From Polynucleobacter sp. MG-27-Goln-C1 (GTDB taxonomy: Bacteria > Pseudomonadota > Gammaproteobacteria > Burkholderiales > Burkholderiaceae), in contig NZ_JACVPM010000002.1 in the NCBI RefSeq assembly GCF_018881905.1, forward strand, positions 248,001-312,000: a stretch of 64,000 nucleotides of DNA, written 5' to 3'. Below the pieces are notes generated by a model. The model did no database searches and had not been told where the DNA came from. It saw nothing but the letters and a program-made list of their open reading frames with translations. Below are positions 48,811 through 58,963 of this stretch, in pieces. Made by a program: the position numbers and the translations under genes. Position 1 is the stretch's first letter. The number at the start of each line of letters is the position of its first letter.

Positions 48811-51576
48811 CTACAATCCAATTGTGTAAGTAGCCATTACAGTTGTAGTAGAGACGCCTTGATAAGGCTCTTGACGGTAGATGCCTGTAACACCCAAGCG
48901 CTGATTCTTAACAACATCGTAATAAGCACCAAGCATTGCTGTTGAGCGGGTCTTCACAGGATTGGCATTAAAGTTCACTGGAGTCAAGCCATTAATGCCT
49001 GTCGCAGAATAAGTACCGTTTGCAGTATTAGTATCGCTTTCAACACCAGCACTAGCAAAGACAGTTGCCTTAGGGATAAATCTATATGAAGCGCCTACTC
49101 CAGCCAGAGCAGTAGTCGCATTGGTATTTAACGCGCTGTAAGTCAACGGTGCCGTTACTGTTGTTGAGGTGCCTTCGGTATAGCCGCCCATATTATTCTG
49201 GGTATAGCGCATCCCTATGTAGGGGGCAACAATTACTTGTGGCGCAATTGCAAAACCATACTTGGCAGTAAGTTGTGCGCCTTGACTATTTAACTGGGAT
49301 GATCCTGCACCTGCCTCTGATGTTCCAACAGCTTGACGGTTTACCGTCGCATTCTTTTGACCGTATGCTGCAGATACTTTCACTTCGGTGCCTGTTCCAT
49401 CGGCACGCTCATTCCACGCTCCAAACAAACCAATTAATGGGGTGTTATTAGCAAGATTAACCGTACTACCAGCGTTATTCACGGATAAATTCTGATCAGC
49501 ATAAGCACCAATACGAACTTGAGGATGCACTTTATAAGCTGCAATTAATAATGCACTGGTGTTGTTCAAACCATTTGCCGCTGATACCGCTGTATTGCGA
49601 CCGCCAGCAGAAATACAAATCCCGTTAGGGCCAAACTCAGTACAGTCGTAAGAAAAACTATTAGCCAATACAGAGTTCTGAAGGGTATAAGTACTCTGGA
49701 GTGCAGAAGCACTGTTTACTAAAGATTGTTGTGTCTCGGCCGTAGTGAATGCATATACATTGAGGTAGGCATTATTGGCGTCGTAGGAAAGATTGTTTGC
49801 TGAAGAAAGATTGGTACTCAGGCTAGCAAAAGATCCTGTTAGACCACTTGTAGCATTAACGATTGAATAGCGAGCAGCTGTATATGATCCTGCAGCAGCG
49901 CTTAAGCTGAGAGTACCGCCTAATTTAGCAGTTCCATCTACAACCAATTTATCCACATTGGTAGAGGAAATTCGTAGACTCAGGGTACCAGTAGATGTTT
50001 GAACAAATATTCCGCTAGCAGTATGGGTAACTCCAGACGAAGAAGTATTGGCACTACCAATGCCCATCCAACCACTATTTTCAAAGCGAGAATATGAGCC
50101 GGCTGCAACGGATACCTGTCCATCAATTACACCGCTAGCACCATTCACAATAAGACTGCCTATGGCAGCAGTTGCACCGCTTGCAGTGGTGGTTTTAATT
50201 GCATAATCACCCGCAGCTGCTCGTAGGGTTCCGTAGTTCACGAGAGTGCCAAAAGTACCCTGCATTAGCACTGCGCTACTCGCAGAACCGCCAGTAACTG
50301 CAACAGTTCCGTAGTTAGACACTACACCACCATATTGAGTAGCCGTAGTACAAGCAGCATATCCACAACTACTACCCGTCTCGATACCATTCCCACCTGA
50401 AACATTAATAGTGCTGGTGTTAATAACATCAGAGCCTAATCCAGCTACCATGGAGGTGGTAGGTGCGGAATTCTTGATCGGGTCGTAGACCTTCGTAGCT
50501 GATCCGGAGACACTGATAATTTGATCCCCAATATTTGCTTGGTAAGCCTTTGTAATTCCGTCCTGAACATATACGCCAATCACATTACCTTGATACATGG
50601 AATTTGCAGAAGTCAGGTAACTTCCAACTTTGATTTCTGTCCAAGTGATTTTGGGTTGTCCAGTAGCTACATCAATCGTATTCAGATCAACCGTTGCAAC
50701 ATATGCTTTTACCTTATTACCAGCAAGATCTACTGCATCCGCAACTAAGTTATAAACCCCCGGCTTACCAGCACTAGTAATGCCCTCAAAGTGAGTGATA
50801 AGTGATACATCGGGAGAGGAAAATGTATATGTTTTTCCGCTAGATTGATTATGGATATAAGAATAATTACCTACGACACTGTTGTAAGTACCAGCATATC
50901 CACCAGAGATAAGATTGTTATAGACGCCATAAGCAGTATTACTAGTTACGCCGGTAATCGTGTTTGCAAACGAAGTACCCACCAACGGAACGGATAAATA
51001 AGTGCCAGCTGAAATGTTGTAGACATAAGAATTACCGGTCGATAAACGGGTGTCAAAGTTACCGATAGCCTGATTACCAAAAGTACTATGTCCAAGGGTA
51101 TTTAGAATAGGCTCTCCGCCAGCTAGATTGGTTGGCAATAGGGTTGTAATAACCCCCGTTGCTGAATCCACTAAATAACCAAGATCTCCAGCCGCTCCAT
51201 CTGAAGATGCGGCAGTTTTATAGCTACCTGTAACCCTCAAAATTCCAGAGCTAGAACCAAAGCTTGGGCCATATGGAGTATTACTGATTGCACCCGGAAA
51301 ATTCGAAAGATTTGAGGTTGCAGCCGGATAAGGAATCGAAGTTGAATTGGATATGGAGCCGCTGTACAACAAGCCACCGGTATTGGCATTCGAAATAAGA
51401 AAGTCACCCGTGATGTTAGTGTCGCGAATTCCAGTGACAGTAGAAATTGAACTTCCGCCATACTGAAATGATGTGAAGCCTGGCATAACAGTCAGGTCGA
51501 TATCAGCGGCGGGACTCAATCCAGAAATGGTAAATGCGGAGATGCTCAATATCGAGCGGAAAAAAGTAGTTTTCAT
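48811..51576 (-). CDS. Autotransporter-domain outer-membrane protein
   Basis: A 921-aa secreted surface protein. It has a signal peptide (about 1-24, ending LSPAA), a long Ser/Thr/Gly/Asn-rich passenger (about 25-640) with repeated short strands (GNYSYIHNQSSGKTYTFSSPDVSLITHFEGIT) and a pertactin-like stretch (IGSLIVNGASGVIDGQVSVAAGSYSRFENSG), and a barrel of about 260 residues ending VMATYTIGL. It has only four Cys, in two pairs. It probably displays the passenger on the cell surface; no protease motif was recognised. It is preceded by a leader with no neighbour in the same direction until tyrS, so it has its own promoter. Confidence 0.82.
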   Translation of the reverse strand: MKTTFFRSILSISAFTISGLSPAADIDLTVMPGFTSFQYGGSSISTVTGIRDTNITGDFLISNANTGGLLYSGSISNSTSIPYPAATSNLSNFPGAISNTPYGPSFGSSSGILRVTGSYKTAASSDGAAGDLGYLVDSATGVITTLLPTNLAGGEPILNTLGHSTFGNQAIGNFDTRLSTGNSYVYNISAGTYLSVPLVGTSFANTITGVTSNTAYGVYNNLISGGYAGTYNSVVGNYSYIHNQSSGKTYTFSSPDVSLITHFEGITSAGKPGVYNLVADAVDLAGNKVKAYVATVDLNTIDVATGQPKITWTEIKVGSYLTSANSMYQGNVIGVYVQDGITKAYQANIGDQIISVSGSATKVYDPIKNSAPTTSMVAGLGSDVINTSTINVSGGNGIETGSSCGYAACTTATQYGGVVSNYGTVAVTGGSASSAVLMQGTFGTLVNYGTLRAAAGDYAIKTTTASGATAAIGSLIVNGASGVIDGQVSVAAGSYSRFENSGWMGIGSANTSSSGVTHTASGIFVQTSTGTLSLRISSTNVDKLVVDGTAKLGGTLSLSAAAGSYTAARYSIVNATSGLTGSFASLSTNLSSANNLSYDANNAYLNVYAFTTAETQQSLVNSASALQSTYTLQNSVLANSFSYDCTEFGPNGICISAGGRNTAVSAANGLNNTSALLIAAYKVHPQVRIGAYADQNLSVNNAGSTVNLANNTPLIGLFGAWNERADGTGTEVKVSAAYGQKNATVNRQAVGTSEAGAGSSQLNSQGAQLTAKYGFAIAPQVIVAPYIGMRYTQNNMGGYTEGTSTTVTAPLTYSALNTNATTALAGVGASYRFIPKATVFASAGVESDTNTANGTYSATGINGLTPVNFNANPVKTRSTAMLGAYYDVVKNQRLGVTGIYRQEPYQGVSTTTVMATYTIGL

Positions 51577-51709
51577 ATAGCCAATAAGTTGAAGTAATTA
51601 ACTTTTTAGCTAAAATTCTCGCGAATTATGGCAAAAATACATCGTTAAAATTTATATTAATTAAAACCAAAAAAATTAGTTTTAAATGCTTTTTGCTGCG
51701 TTAAAAAAG

Positions 51710-52942
51710 TTAAGTTAAAGTTACCTTAGCAAACTTACGCTTACCTACCTGCACTACATACGTACCGGCCTCAACTTTCAATTGCTTATCGGTAACTGTT
51801 GCGCCATCAATCTTCACACCGTTTTGTTCAATGTTGCGATTGGCTTCTGATGTTGATGGCGCTAATCCGGCAGCTTTCAGAAGATTGGCGATCTGCATTG
51901 GGGCGCCAGAAAGATTTACTTCTGGAATGTCGTCAGGTACGCCACCTTTAGCGCGATGATTAAAGTCTTCCAATGCTTTTTCTGCAGCAGCCTGCGAATG
52001 AAAGCGTGCCACGATTTCTTGTGCGAGCAGTACTTTGCAATCTTTTGGATTTCTGCCAGCAGCCACTTCTTGTTTCATTAAATCAATTTCAGCCATCGGG
52101 CGGAATGACAGCAAGGTGAAGTAATCCCACATCAACTCATCGGAGATACTCAAGAGCTTGCCAAACATCTCACCAGCAGGCTCGCTGATGCCAATGTAAT
52201 TCCCTTTGGACTTACTCATCTTGTCTACGCCATCCAAACCAACGAGGAGAGGCATTGTCAAAATACATTGCGGCTCTTGGCCATACTCACGTTGGAGCTC
52301 GCGCCCAACTAAGAGATTAAATTTCTGATCAGTACCGCCAAGCTCTAAGTCACTCTTCAAAGCAACAGAGTCATAGCCTTGCATCAATGGATACAAGAAC
52401 TCATGTACAGAGATGGGCACGCCGTTACGGTAGCGCTTGGTAAAGTCATCGCGCTCTAGCATTTGCGCAACGGTATATCGAGCTGCCAACTGAATCATGC
52501 CGCGCGCACCTAGAGGATCGCACCACTCGCTGTTGTAACGGACTTCCGTTTTAGCAGGATCAAGCACCATGCTGGCTTGTCGATAGTAAGTCTGAGCATT
52601 GACAGCAATTTCTTCGGCGGTCAGTGGTGGACGGGTTGCATTGCGTCCTGAAGGATCACCAATCATGCTGGTGAAATCACCAATCAAGAAAATGACCGTA
52701 TGGCCCAAATCTTGCAGCTGACGTAACTTGTTCAAAACAACGGTATGGCCCAAATGAATATCAGGCGCCGTTGGATCTAAACCCAACTTAATACGCAAAG
52801 GTGTACCTGTCGCCTGGCTCTTAGCCAGCTTCTGAATCCAATCCGCCTCAACCAATAACTCATCACAACCCCTTTTAGTCACTTCAAGGGCTGCAAAAAC
52901 TTCAGGGGTCAGTGGGTATTTTTGTTCTGGTTTAGCCGTCAT
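51710..52942 (-). CDS. tyrS: Tyrosine--tRNA ligase
   Basis: A 410-aa class I synthetase, TyrS1/TyrZ-like long form. HIGH-type motif is [21 protein letters not shown] and the KMSKS motif is [32 protein letters not shown] binds tyrosine/adenylate; a carboxy-terminal S4 RNA-binding domain follows (about 345-405, [13 protein letters not shown]). It is divergent from anmK, 101 bp apart. Confidence 0.95.
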   Translation of the reverse strand: MTAKPEQKYPLTPEVFAALEVTKRGCDELLVEADWIQKLAKSQATGTPLRIKLGLDPTAPDIHLGHTVVLNKLRQLQDLGHTVIFLIGDFTSMIGDPSGRNATRPPLTAEEIAVNAQTYYRQASMVLDPAKTEVRYNSEWCDPLGARGMIQLAARYTVAQMLERDDFTKRYRNGVPISVHEFLYPLMQGYDSVALKSDLELGGTDQKFNLLVGRELQREYGQEPQCILTMPLLVGLDGVDKMSKSKGNYIGISEPAGEMFGKLLSISDELMWDYFTLLSFRPMAEIDLMKQEVAAGRNPKDCKVLLAQEIVARFHSQAAAEKALEDFNHRAKGGVPDDIPEVNLSGAPMQIANLLKAAGLAPSTSEANRNIEQNGVKIDGATVTDKQLKVEAGTYVVQVGKRKFAKVTLT

Positions 52943-53043
52943 GCTGATTGGGTTAACTTAGTGACTTACGTAGTCGGTTAAATTAGTATTTAAATTGCTA
53001 AAGCATAATTGTCGCATTCCTGAGAACAAAGTCCTGATACCGC

Positions 53044-54174
53044 ATGAATAAGCCTCAATCCCTCTATATTGGCCTAATGTCTGGCACTAGCCTAGATGGG
53101 ATAGATGCCGTGCTGGCAAAGATAGAATCCTCCGGGGAAGCATGCCTTCTAGACTCCGTAAGCGTTGCCTTTAGCCCCGAATTACGTAAAGCCCTACTAG
53201 ATCTCCAGACCCCTGGACCAAACGAGATTCACCGGGAAAACCAGGCCGCTAATGCCTTGGCAGGAGCCTATGCAGATGCAGTCAAGCAATTACTTACTCA
53301 GGCCAAGCTGTCTCCTGCAGATATCAGCGCGATTGGCGCTCACGGCCAGACTATTCGTCACCAAGCCGATCTTGCGCATCACCTTGCCTATACTCATCAA
53401 ACCCTCAATCCAGCACTTCTGGCAGAGTTGACCGGAATTGATGTCATCGCAGACTTTAGAAGTCGTGATTTAGCAGCAGGAGGTCATGGTGCACCTCTAG
53501 TGCCAGCCTTTCATGCGCAACAATTTGCTACAGATAAAAATATCGCCGTGCTTAATCTTGGCGGCATTGCTAACCTGACGCTATTACCCAAAGAGGGTGA
53601 AGTGAAGGGCTTTGATTGCGGCCCCGGCAATATGTTGATGGACGCTTGGATTGCAGATCAACAAGGTCATGCCTTTGATGAGAACGGTACTTGGGCATCA
53701 CAAGGCAAAATCAATCAAGCGCTGTTATCAAGAATGATGACAGATGCATTTTTTGCAAAAGCGCCACCAAAGAGTACAGGGCGTGATGACTTTCATCTAG
53801 AGTGGCTGCATAAGCAAATTGGCTCCGACAACATCGATGCCGAAGATGTACAAGCAACACTATTGCACTTAACTGTGGACTCAGCTTTGCAAGCTTTAGA
53901 AAGCTATGCCCCGCAAACCCAGACACTGGTTGTCTGCGGTGGTGGTGCGCGCAATGTTGCCCTGCTAGATTTATTTAAAACCAGAGCTGAAGTCTTATTC
54001 AAAAACTCACTAGAGATTGTGACCAGCGATACGCTTGGCATTGATCCACAACTCGTAGAAGGCCTCGCGTTCGCATGGCTTGCTTGGGCCCATAAAGAAA
54101 AACGGCCAGCAAATTTGCCAGCCGTTACGGGAGCGAAGGGTCCTAGAATTCTAGGCGCTTGCTATCCTGCGTAA
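53044..54174 (+). CDS. anmK: Anhydro-N-acetylmuramic acid kinase
   Basis: A 376-aa ASKHA-fold kinase that opens and phosphorylates anhydroMurNAc from cell-wall turnover. Motifs are YIGLMSGTSLDGIDAVL at the start, IGAHGQTIRHQ, VIADFRSRDLAAGGHGAPLVPAFH, LNLGGIANLTLL, FDCGPGNMLMD and LVVCGGGARN. With amgK and murU in this window it shows an active MurNAc recycling pathway. It is convergent with erpA, stop codons 18 bp apart. Confidence 0.94.
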   Translation: MNKPQSLYIGLMSGTSLDGIDAVLAKIESSGEACLLDSVSVAFSPELRKALLDLQTPGPNEIHRENQAANALAGAYADAVKQLLTQAKLSPADISAIGAHGQTIRHQADLAHHLAYTHQTLNPALLAELTGIDVIADFRSRDLAAGGHGAPLVPAFHAQQFATDKNIAVLNLGGIANLTLLPKEGEVKGFDCGPGNMLMDAWIADQQGHAFDENGTWASQGKINQALLSRMMTDAFFAKAPPKSTGRDDFHLEWLHKQIGSDNIDAEDVQATLLHLTVDSALQALESYAPQTQTLVVCGGGARNVALLDLFKTRAEVLFKNSLEIVTSDTLGIDPQLVEGLAFAWLAWAHKEKRPANLPAVTGAKGPRILGACYPA

Positions 54175-54192
54175 TTAAATTACTTTCTCTCT

Positions 54193-54579
54193 TTAAGCAG
54201 AGAAAGAAGATCCGCAACCACAAGTAGTTTGCGCATTTGGATTTTTGATTACGAACTGTGAACCATTGATATCTTCTTTGTAATCAATCTCAGCGCCAAC
54301 TAAATATTGGAAGCTCATTGAATCTACCAATAAAGTCACACCATTCTTTTCAAAGAGTGTGTCATCTTCATTCACAGCATCATCAAATGTGAAACCATAC
54401 TGAAATCCTGAGCAACCACCGCCTTGAACAAACACGCGCAGTTTTAATTCAGGATTGCCTTCTTCGGCAATCAAGTCAGCCACTTTTGCAGCAGCGCTAT
54501 CCGTAAACACCAATGGGGTTGGCGGTTCAGCTAAATCTTGTGCAGGTTGCACAGTTTCTTGCGTAGCTAATTGGGTCAT
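54193..54579 (-). CDS. erpA: Iron-sulfur cluster insertion protein ErpA
   Basis: A 128-aa A-type carrier delivering Fe-S clusters to apoproteins. The three ligand cysteines are visible in [11 protein letters not shown] (about 55-65) and [11 protein letters not shown] at the end, the exact family pattern. The start has an AGGAG-like site. It lies downstream of argC in the same direction, 83 bp apart. A hairpin CTTTCTCT...AGAGAAAG overlaps its last codons (54183-54206) but has only a weak U-run. Confidence 0.93.
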   Translation of the reverse strand: MTQLATQETVQPAQDLAEPPTPLVFTDSAAAKVADLIAEEGNPELKLRVFVQGGGCSGFQYGFTFDDAVNEDDTLFEKNGVTLLVDSMSFQYLVGAEIDYKEDINGSQFVIKNPNAQTTCGCGSSFSA

Positions 54580-54662
54580 GATTTACTCCTAATTCAAAAG
54601 GCAATAACTTATTTTAGGCTTTTAATTCCAAGTGTGCTGAAGGGTCTTTCCTGCTAGCCCCA

Positions 54663-55721
54663 TTATGGTGAAACAGCAATCTGCGTTAATCCAGTGGTCT
54701 CAGGCAAGCCAAACATCAGGTTCATGCACTGAACGCCCTGGCCTGAGGCACCTTTCACCAAGTTGTCCTCAACCACCAAAATGACTAAAGTATCGCCGTC
54801 ACCGGGACGATGAATGGCAATCCGCAAGCCATTACTACCCCGCACGGAGCGTGTTTCTGGGTGACTACCAGCTGGCATCACATCTACAAAAGGCTCACCC
54901 TTATAGAAATCCTCATATAGCTTTTGGAAATCCACCTTCATTCCAGCCTCAGTCAAGCGAACATAAAGGGTTGAATGAATGCCCCTAATCATTGGCGTCA
55001 AATGCGGCACAAATGTCAGGCCAATCTGATCATGACCAGCGATAGCCTTTAAGCCTTGGACGATTTCTGGAAGATGGCGATGGCCTTTAACACCGTAAGC
55101 CTTGAAGTTATCACTAGACTCTGACAATAAGGTACCAATCTCCGCTTTACGTCCAGCACCAGATGTACCGGACTTTGAGTCAGAAATAATATGCGTGCCA
55201 TCAATCAGTTGCTTGCCACCAGTAGACTTTGGTGAGAGCAATGGAGCAAGTCCAAGCTGCACAGAAGTTGGGTAGCAACCAGCCAAACCTACTACGCGCG
55301 CTTTTTTAATTTCTTCACGATTGATTTCAGCCAAACCATAAACTGCTTCAGCCAAAATTTCTGGGCAGCCATGCTCCATGCCATACCACTTAGCAAATTC
55401 TTTAACGTCTTTCAAACGGAAGTCAGCAGCGAGATCCAAGATCTTCACATTATTAGCAAGCAACTCTTTAGCTTGCGCCATTGCCACGCCATGCGGTGTT
55501 GCAAAGAACACCACGTCACATTCATTTAACTTGGCTTCATTTGGTGTCGTGAATTTCAGATCAATGCGGCCACGTAAGGATGGAAACATCTCAGCTACTG
55601 GCATGCCAGCTTCTGTACGAGAAGTAATTGCCTGAATTTTTACTTCGGGGTGTTGCGCCAATAAACGCAGTAATTCCACTCCGGTATATCCAGTGCCGCC
55701 TACAATGCCAACTTTAATCAT
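54663..55721 (-). CDS. argC: N-acetyl-gamma-glutamyl-phosphate reductase
   Basis: A 352-aa NADPH-dependent enzyme of arginine synthesis (third step). It starts [21 protein letters not shown] (nucleotide-binding), holds the catalytic Cys in [18 protein letters not shown] and the substrate loop [14 protein letters not shown] and GHRHLPEI. The ATG at 55721 with GGAG upstream is chosen over a TTG at 55733. It follows rpsI after a terminator. Confidence 0.95.
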   Translation of the reverse strand: MIKVGIVGGTGYTGVELLRLLAQHPEVKIQAITSRTEAGMPVAEMFPSLRGRIDLKFTTPNEAKLNECDVVFFATPHGVAMAQAKELLANNVKILDLAADFRLKDVKEFAKWYGMEHGCPEILAEAVYGLAEINREEIKKARVVGLAGCYPTSVQLGLAPLLSPKSTGGKQLIDGTHIISDSKSGTSGAGRKAEIGTLLSESSDNFKAYGVKGHRHLPEIVQGLKAIAGHDQIGLTFVPHLTPMIRGIHSTLYVRLTEAGMKVDFQKLYEDFYKGEPFVDVMPAGSHPETRSVRGSNGLRIAIHRPGDGDTLVILVVEDNLVKGASGQGVQCMNLMFGLPETTGLTQIAVSP

Positions 55722-55781
55722 GCCATTCTCCAAAATGCCGACTGATGAATTTTATTTCTTTAATACCTAGATTGTAGAAAC

Positions 55782-55807
55782 AAAAAGGGCCGCTTGCGCG
55801 ACCCTTT
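55782..55807 (-). terminator. Rho-independent terminator of rplM-rpsI
   Basis: Minus strand: AAAGGGTCGC-gcaa-GCGGCCCTTT then TTG, a 10-bp stem with one wobble pair, 27 bp after the rpsI stop. Confidence 0.75.
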
Positions 55808-55833
55808 CGATAAAACTGAAGCGACTGAAAGAA

Positions 55834-56235
55834 TTAGCGCTTGCTGAACTGCTTACGACGACGCGCGCCATGCAGACCAACTTTTTTACGCTCAACTTCA
55901 CGAGCATCGCGAGTTACCAAACCTGCTTTAGACAGGGCTGGCTTCAAAGTGATGTCGTAGTCCATCAATGCACGAGTTACACCGTGACGAACTGCACCAG
56001 CTTGGCCAGTTTCACCGCCACCGCTAACGTTTACTTTGATATCAAAGGTTGTTAGGTGGGCTGTGAGAGCCAAAGGCTGACGAGCGATCATGCGTGATGT
56101 TTCGCGAGCAAAGTAAGCATCGATAGGTTTACCGTTAACGATAATCTCACCTTTGCCAGATTTAATGAATACACGTGCTACAGAGCTCTTGCGACGTCCT
56201 GTACCGTAATTCCAATTTCCGTAATTAATAGCCAT
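55834..56235 (-). CDS. rpsI: 30S ribosomal protein S9
   Basis: A 133-aa protein of the small subunit head. Marks are [50 protein letters not shown] and the basic tail [19 protein letters not shown] that reaches the decoding P site. It follows rplM by 9 bp, the universal rplM-rpsI operon. Confidence 0.98.
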   Translation of the reverse strand: MAINYGNWNYGTGRRKSSVARVFIKSGKGEIIVNGKPIDAYFARETSRMIARQPLALTAHLTTFDIKVNVSGGGETGQAGAVRHGVTRALMDYDITLKPALSKAGLVTRDAREVERKKVGLHGARRRKQFSKR

Positions 56236-56244
56236 TTGGTTTCC

Positions 56245-56673
56245 TTAAATCTCTAACGCTTTTGGCTGTTGAGCCGCATGCGGATGATTGGCGTCGCCGT
56301 AGACTTTCAATTTCTTGATCATGGCATAGCCTAGTGGGCCTTTTGGCAACATACCCTTCACAGCCTTCTCCAAAGCGCGACCTGGGAAACGATCTTGCAT
56401 CTTGTCGAAGTTAGTCGAGCTAATACCACCTGGGTATCCGCTGTGACGGTAATAAATTTTGTTCAAGCCTTTTGTGCCTGTAACACGCAGCTTAGAAGAG
56501 TTGATGACAACAATGAAGTCGCCGGTATCAACGTGTGGGGTGTATTCAGGCTTGTGCTTGCCGCGTAGACGGAGTGCCACTTCACTGGCGACACGACCGA
56601 GGACTTTGTCCGTAGCGTCAATCACGAACCATTCATGCACTACCTCATGGGATTTTGCAGAAAAAGTTTTCAT
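56245..56673 (-). CDS. rplM: 50S ribosomal protein L13
   Basis: A 142-aa large-subunit protein: [52 protein letters not shown], then [13 protein letters not shown] and [31 protein letters not shown]. It is first in the operon with rpsI. A strong intrinsic terminator with its own upstream promoter lies 160 bp ahead on the same strand, either a separate small RNA or an attenuated leader of this operon. Confidence 0.98.
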   Translation of the reverse strand: MKTFSAKSHEVVHEWFVIDATDKVLGRVASEVALRLRGKHKPEYTPHVDTGDFIVVINSSKLRVTGTKGLNKIYYRHSGYPGGISSTNFDKMQDRFPGRALEKAVKGMLPKGPLGYAMIKKLKVYGDANHPHAAQQPKALEI

Positions 56674-56832
56674 GATTTCTCAAATTGTTATAGTCAAAAA
56701 AAATTACTCCAATCAAATTACGTCCACCTTGGCCCTGCTTATGTTTGCAAGCTCGCAGATTCTGTAATTCACTTGGTACAACAATTACCGCTGACTGGTT
56801 CGGTAATTCAGTAAAGCCTTGAATTGTAACCT

Positions 56833-56861
56833 AAAAAAAACCCAGGAACGAGTCCTGGGTT
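56833..56861 (-). terminator. Intrinsic terminator of the candidate small RNA
   Basis: Minus strand: AACCCAGGA-ctcgt-TCCTGGGTT then eight T. It is strong, and no protein gene ends upstream of it, so it must serve a non-coding transcript or an attenuator. Confidence 0.88.
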
Positions 56862-56934
56862 GGAATCCACCTATGTTTAAGTGGAGGAGACACTGGGAGG
56901 TAAGTCGCAGTCTTGTATAAGACTGACTACCAAT
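56833..56934 (-). ncRNA. Candidate small RNA or rplM leader attenuator, about 100 nt
   Basis: The transcript predicted from a promoter at 56941-56970 would start near 56934 and stop at the terminator 56833. It can form CAGTCTT-atac-AAGACTG (about 56914-56931), then a hairpin TCCAC...GTGGA near 56873-56886, then the terminator. The C-rich motifs CCTCCC and TCTCCTCC are single-stranded-like and complementary to Shine-Dalgarno sequences, as in several regulatory RNAs. No reading frame of note lies in it. I did not recognise a named family. Confidence 0.55.
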
Positions 56935-56940
56935 ATGGTT

Positions 56941-56970
56941 ATTCTACACAAGAAATATGGTGCGACGCAA
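56941..56970 (-). promoter_or_regulatory. Promoter of the candidate small RNA
   Basis: TTGCGT (56970-56965) and TAGAAT (56946-56941) on the minus strand are spaced 18 bp, close to the sigma-70 consensus, and point at the hairpins and terminator just downstream. Confidence 0.55.
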
Positions 56971-57092
56971 GAAAATTGACCAAAATCAAGTTTTTGATGC
57001 TTTTTTGCAAAATTGGGCCAGCAACTGAAGTTCGCCATTATTGGTAAACTATTGATAATATTGATTAATTTTCGAATTTAGGGGTCACTAGC

Positions 57093-57518
57093 ATGGAATG
57101 TCGAGTAACTTGGTTGGGTAATGGCGGAATGGCCTTTTCAGCGGAAACCGGTAGCGGTCACCAAGTCACCATGGATGGCCCACCTGAAGCCGGAGGCAAA
57201 AATAGCGCCCCAAGGCCTATGGAGCTGATTTTGGCGGGAACTGGCGGCTGCTCTGCCTTTGATGTGGTTCTCATCCTACAACGCGCCCGTCAAGAGATTA
57301 GCGCCTACGATGTCCAGTTAACGGCCGAGCGAGCAGAGACTGACCCCAAGGTATTTACAAAAATTAACCTGCATTTCACGGTTAAAGGCAAAAATCTCGA
57401 TTTAGCCAAGGTTGAACGTGCAGTGAAGCTATCTCACGAAAAGTACTGCTCGGCGACAACCATGCTCGCCAAAACAGCAGAAATCACCTATTCCATTGAA
57501 ATCCAGAACGACGAATAA
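57093..57518 (+). CDS. OsmC/Ohr family protein
   Basis: A 141-aa OsmC-fold protein. Marks are MDGPPEAGGKNSAPRPMELILAGTGGCSAFDVVLILQ with the first conserved Cys and VERAVKLSHEKYCSATTMLAKTAEITY with the second, so a thiol-peroxidase-type pair is present. Members reduce organic hydroperoxides; this YhfA-like branch is poorly characterised. It stands alone between the small RNA region and RNase P RNA. An AT-rich leader precedes it. Confidence 0.88.
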   Translation: MECRVTWLGNGGMAFSAETGSGHQVTMDGPPEAGGKNSAPRPMELILAGTGGCSAFDVVLILQRARQEISAYDVQLTAERAETDPKVFTKINLHFTVKGKNLDLAKVERAVKLSHEKYCSATTMLAKTAEITYSIEIQNDE

Positions 57519-57530
57519 GTATTTGGAAAG

Positions 57531-57839
57531 TGCAGAGTCAATCGATAAGCCGGATTCTGTCGCCTAGATTTGCATCTAGGGGCAATCATTCCTCTAGGCC
57601 GGCAGTTACCTGACGGCTCAAGCTCCCTACCCGCAGACTCAGCGGGACGCCTCATCGCCTGCTTACTTGGGATTGCTCCAGGTGGAGGTTACCGCGTTTC
57701 ACCGTAACTAAATACGCTCGTCTCTGTGGCCCTATTCCTCACGTCACCGTGGATGGCCGTTAGCCATCACCCTTCCCTATGGAGTCCGGACTTTCCTCCC
57801 CCTCAATAAAGAGGCGGCGATTGCCCAATTGACTCTGCG
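57531..57839 (-). ncRNA. rnpB: RNase P RNA, bacterial type A
   Basis: The minus strand from about 57839 carries the RNase P signatures: GAGGAAAGTCCGGACTCC (P4 and CR-I), GGGTGATGGCTAACGGCC, a GAAACGCGGTAACCTCCAC region, GTAAGCAGGCGATGAGGCG, and the closing ACAGAATCCGGCTTATCG which pairs in P4. The two ends GCAGAGTCAA and TTGACTCTGC are complementary (P1). Length is about 308 nt. This ribozyme processes tRNA precursors with RnpA. It accounts for the whole 57519-57902 gap. Confidence 0.95.
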
Positions 57840-57902
57840 CCTGCAGTCTAACGCAGTCGCAGAAATTAATCTTAAAAATGCAATACGGGATTAAAGATTG
57901 GC

Positions 57903-58961
57903 TTAAGCCAAAGTCCAGGCAATAGTCTCGCCAGCACGTAGCGGCACAATCGTGGCATCACCCAAAGGAAGTTCCGCTGGAATGTTTTGCGTCTGCTTCA
58001 CCAAAGTAATTTTCTTGGTATTGCGGGGTAGTGAATAAAAGTCAGGCCCAAAGAAACTGGCGAAACCCTCAAGCTTATCTAACTTACCAACACTCTCAAA
58101 TGCCTCAGCATATAAACCCAAGGCATTGAAAGCACTGTAGCAACCAGCACAACCACAAGCAGCCTCTTTGGCACCCTTAGCGTGTGGCGCACTATCAGTG
58201 CCCAAGAAAAATCTTGGGCTGCCACTTGTTGCAGCTTCGAGCAAGGCAACACGATGCTCTTCACGCTTGAGTACTGGCAAGCAATAATTGTGCGGACGAA
58301 TACCGCCAGCAAAAATTGCATTGCGATTCATTAATAAATGTTGTGGCGTGATAGTGGCAGCTAAGCTATTTTTTCCAGCAGTTTGCGCATCACGTACATA
58401 GTGCGCGGCCTGCTTGGTAGTGATGTGTTCAAACACAATCTTGAGCTCAGGAAAATCTTTGCGTAACGGCTCGAGCACTTGATCAATAAATACTGCCTCG
58501 CGATCAAAGATATCAATCTCAGCACTAGTCACTTCACCGTGTACCAATAAAGGCATACCGACAGCCTGCATCGCTTCAAGTGCAGCATAACAACGCTTGA
58601 TATCGCTAACACCAGCATCACTATTGGTTGTTGCTCCAGCGGGATACAACTTAAATCCAACAATACCAGCAGCTTTTGCTTTGCGCACTTCATCCGCCGA
58701 AGTGTTATCCGTGAGATATAAAGTCATCAAGGGGGTAAAGCTAGTCACACCCAATGATTGAAGATTCGTTTCAATTCGACCGCGATAGGCATTTGCTAAA
58801 TCAACCGTAGTTACTGGTGGCTTCAAATTCGGCATGATGATAGCGCGTGCAAATTGGCGCGCAGTATCTGCTAATACATCTTTCATGACTTCGCCATCAC
58901 GAATATGCAAATGCCAATCATCTGGCTGAATGAGTTGAATTTGGGTTGAGGTATTAGTCAT
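57903..58961 (-). CDS. pyrC: Dihydroorotase (class II)
   Basis: A 352-aa zinc amidohydrolase of pyrimidine synthesis. Motifs are [13 protein letters not shown] (metal histidines), [23 protein letters not shown] with the lysine that is carbamylated, [21 protein letters not shown] and [16 protein letters not shown] (catalytic Asp). The size matches E. coli PyrC. It lies 2 bp from the glycerate kinase stop in the same direction. Confidence 0.95.
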   Translation of the reverse strand: MTNTSTQIQLIQPDDWHLHIRDGEVMKDVLADTARQFARAIIMPNLKPPVTTVDLANAYRGRIETNLQSLGVTSFTPLMTLYLTDNTSADEVRKAKAAGIVGFKLYPAGATTNSDAGVSDIKRCYAALEAMQAVGMPLLVHGEVTSAEIDIFDREAVFIDQVLEPLRKDFPELKIVFEHITTKQAAHYVRDAQTAGKNSLAATITPQHLLMNRNAIFAGGIRPHNYCLPVLKREEHRVALLEAATSGSPRFFLGTDSAPHAKGAKEAACGCAGCYSAFNALGLYAEAFESVGKLDKLEGFASFFGPDFYSLPRNTKKITLVKQTQNIPAELPLGDATIVPLRAGETIAWTLA

Positions 58962-58963
58962 AA

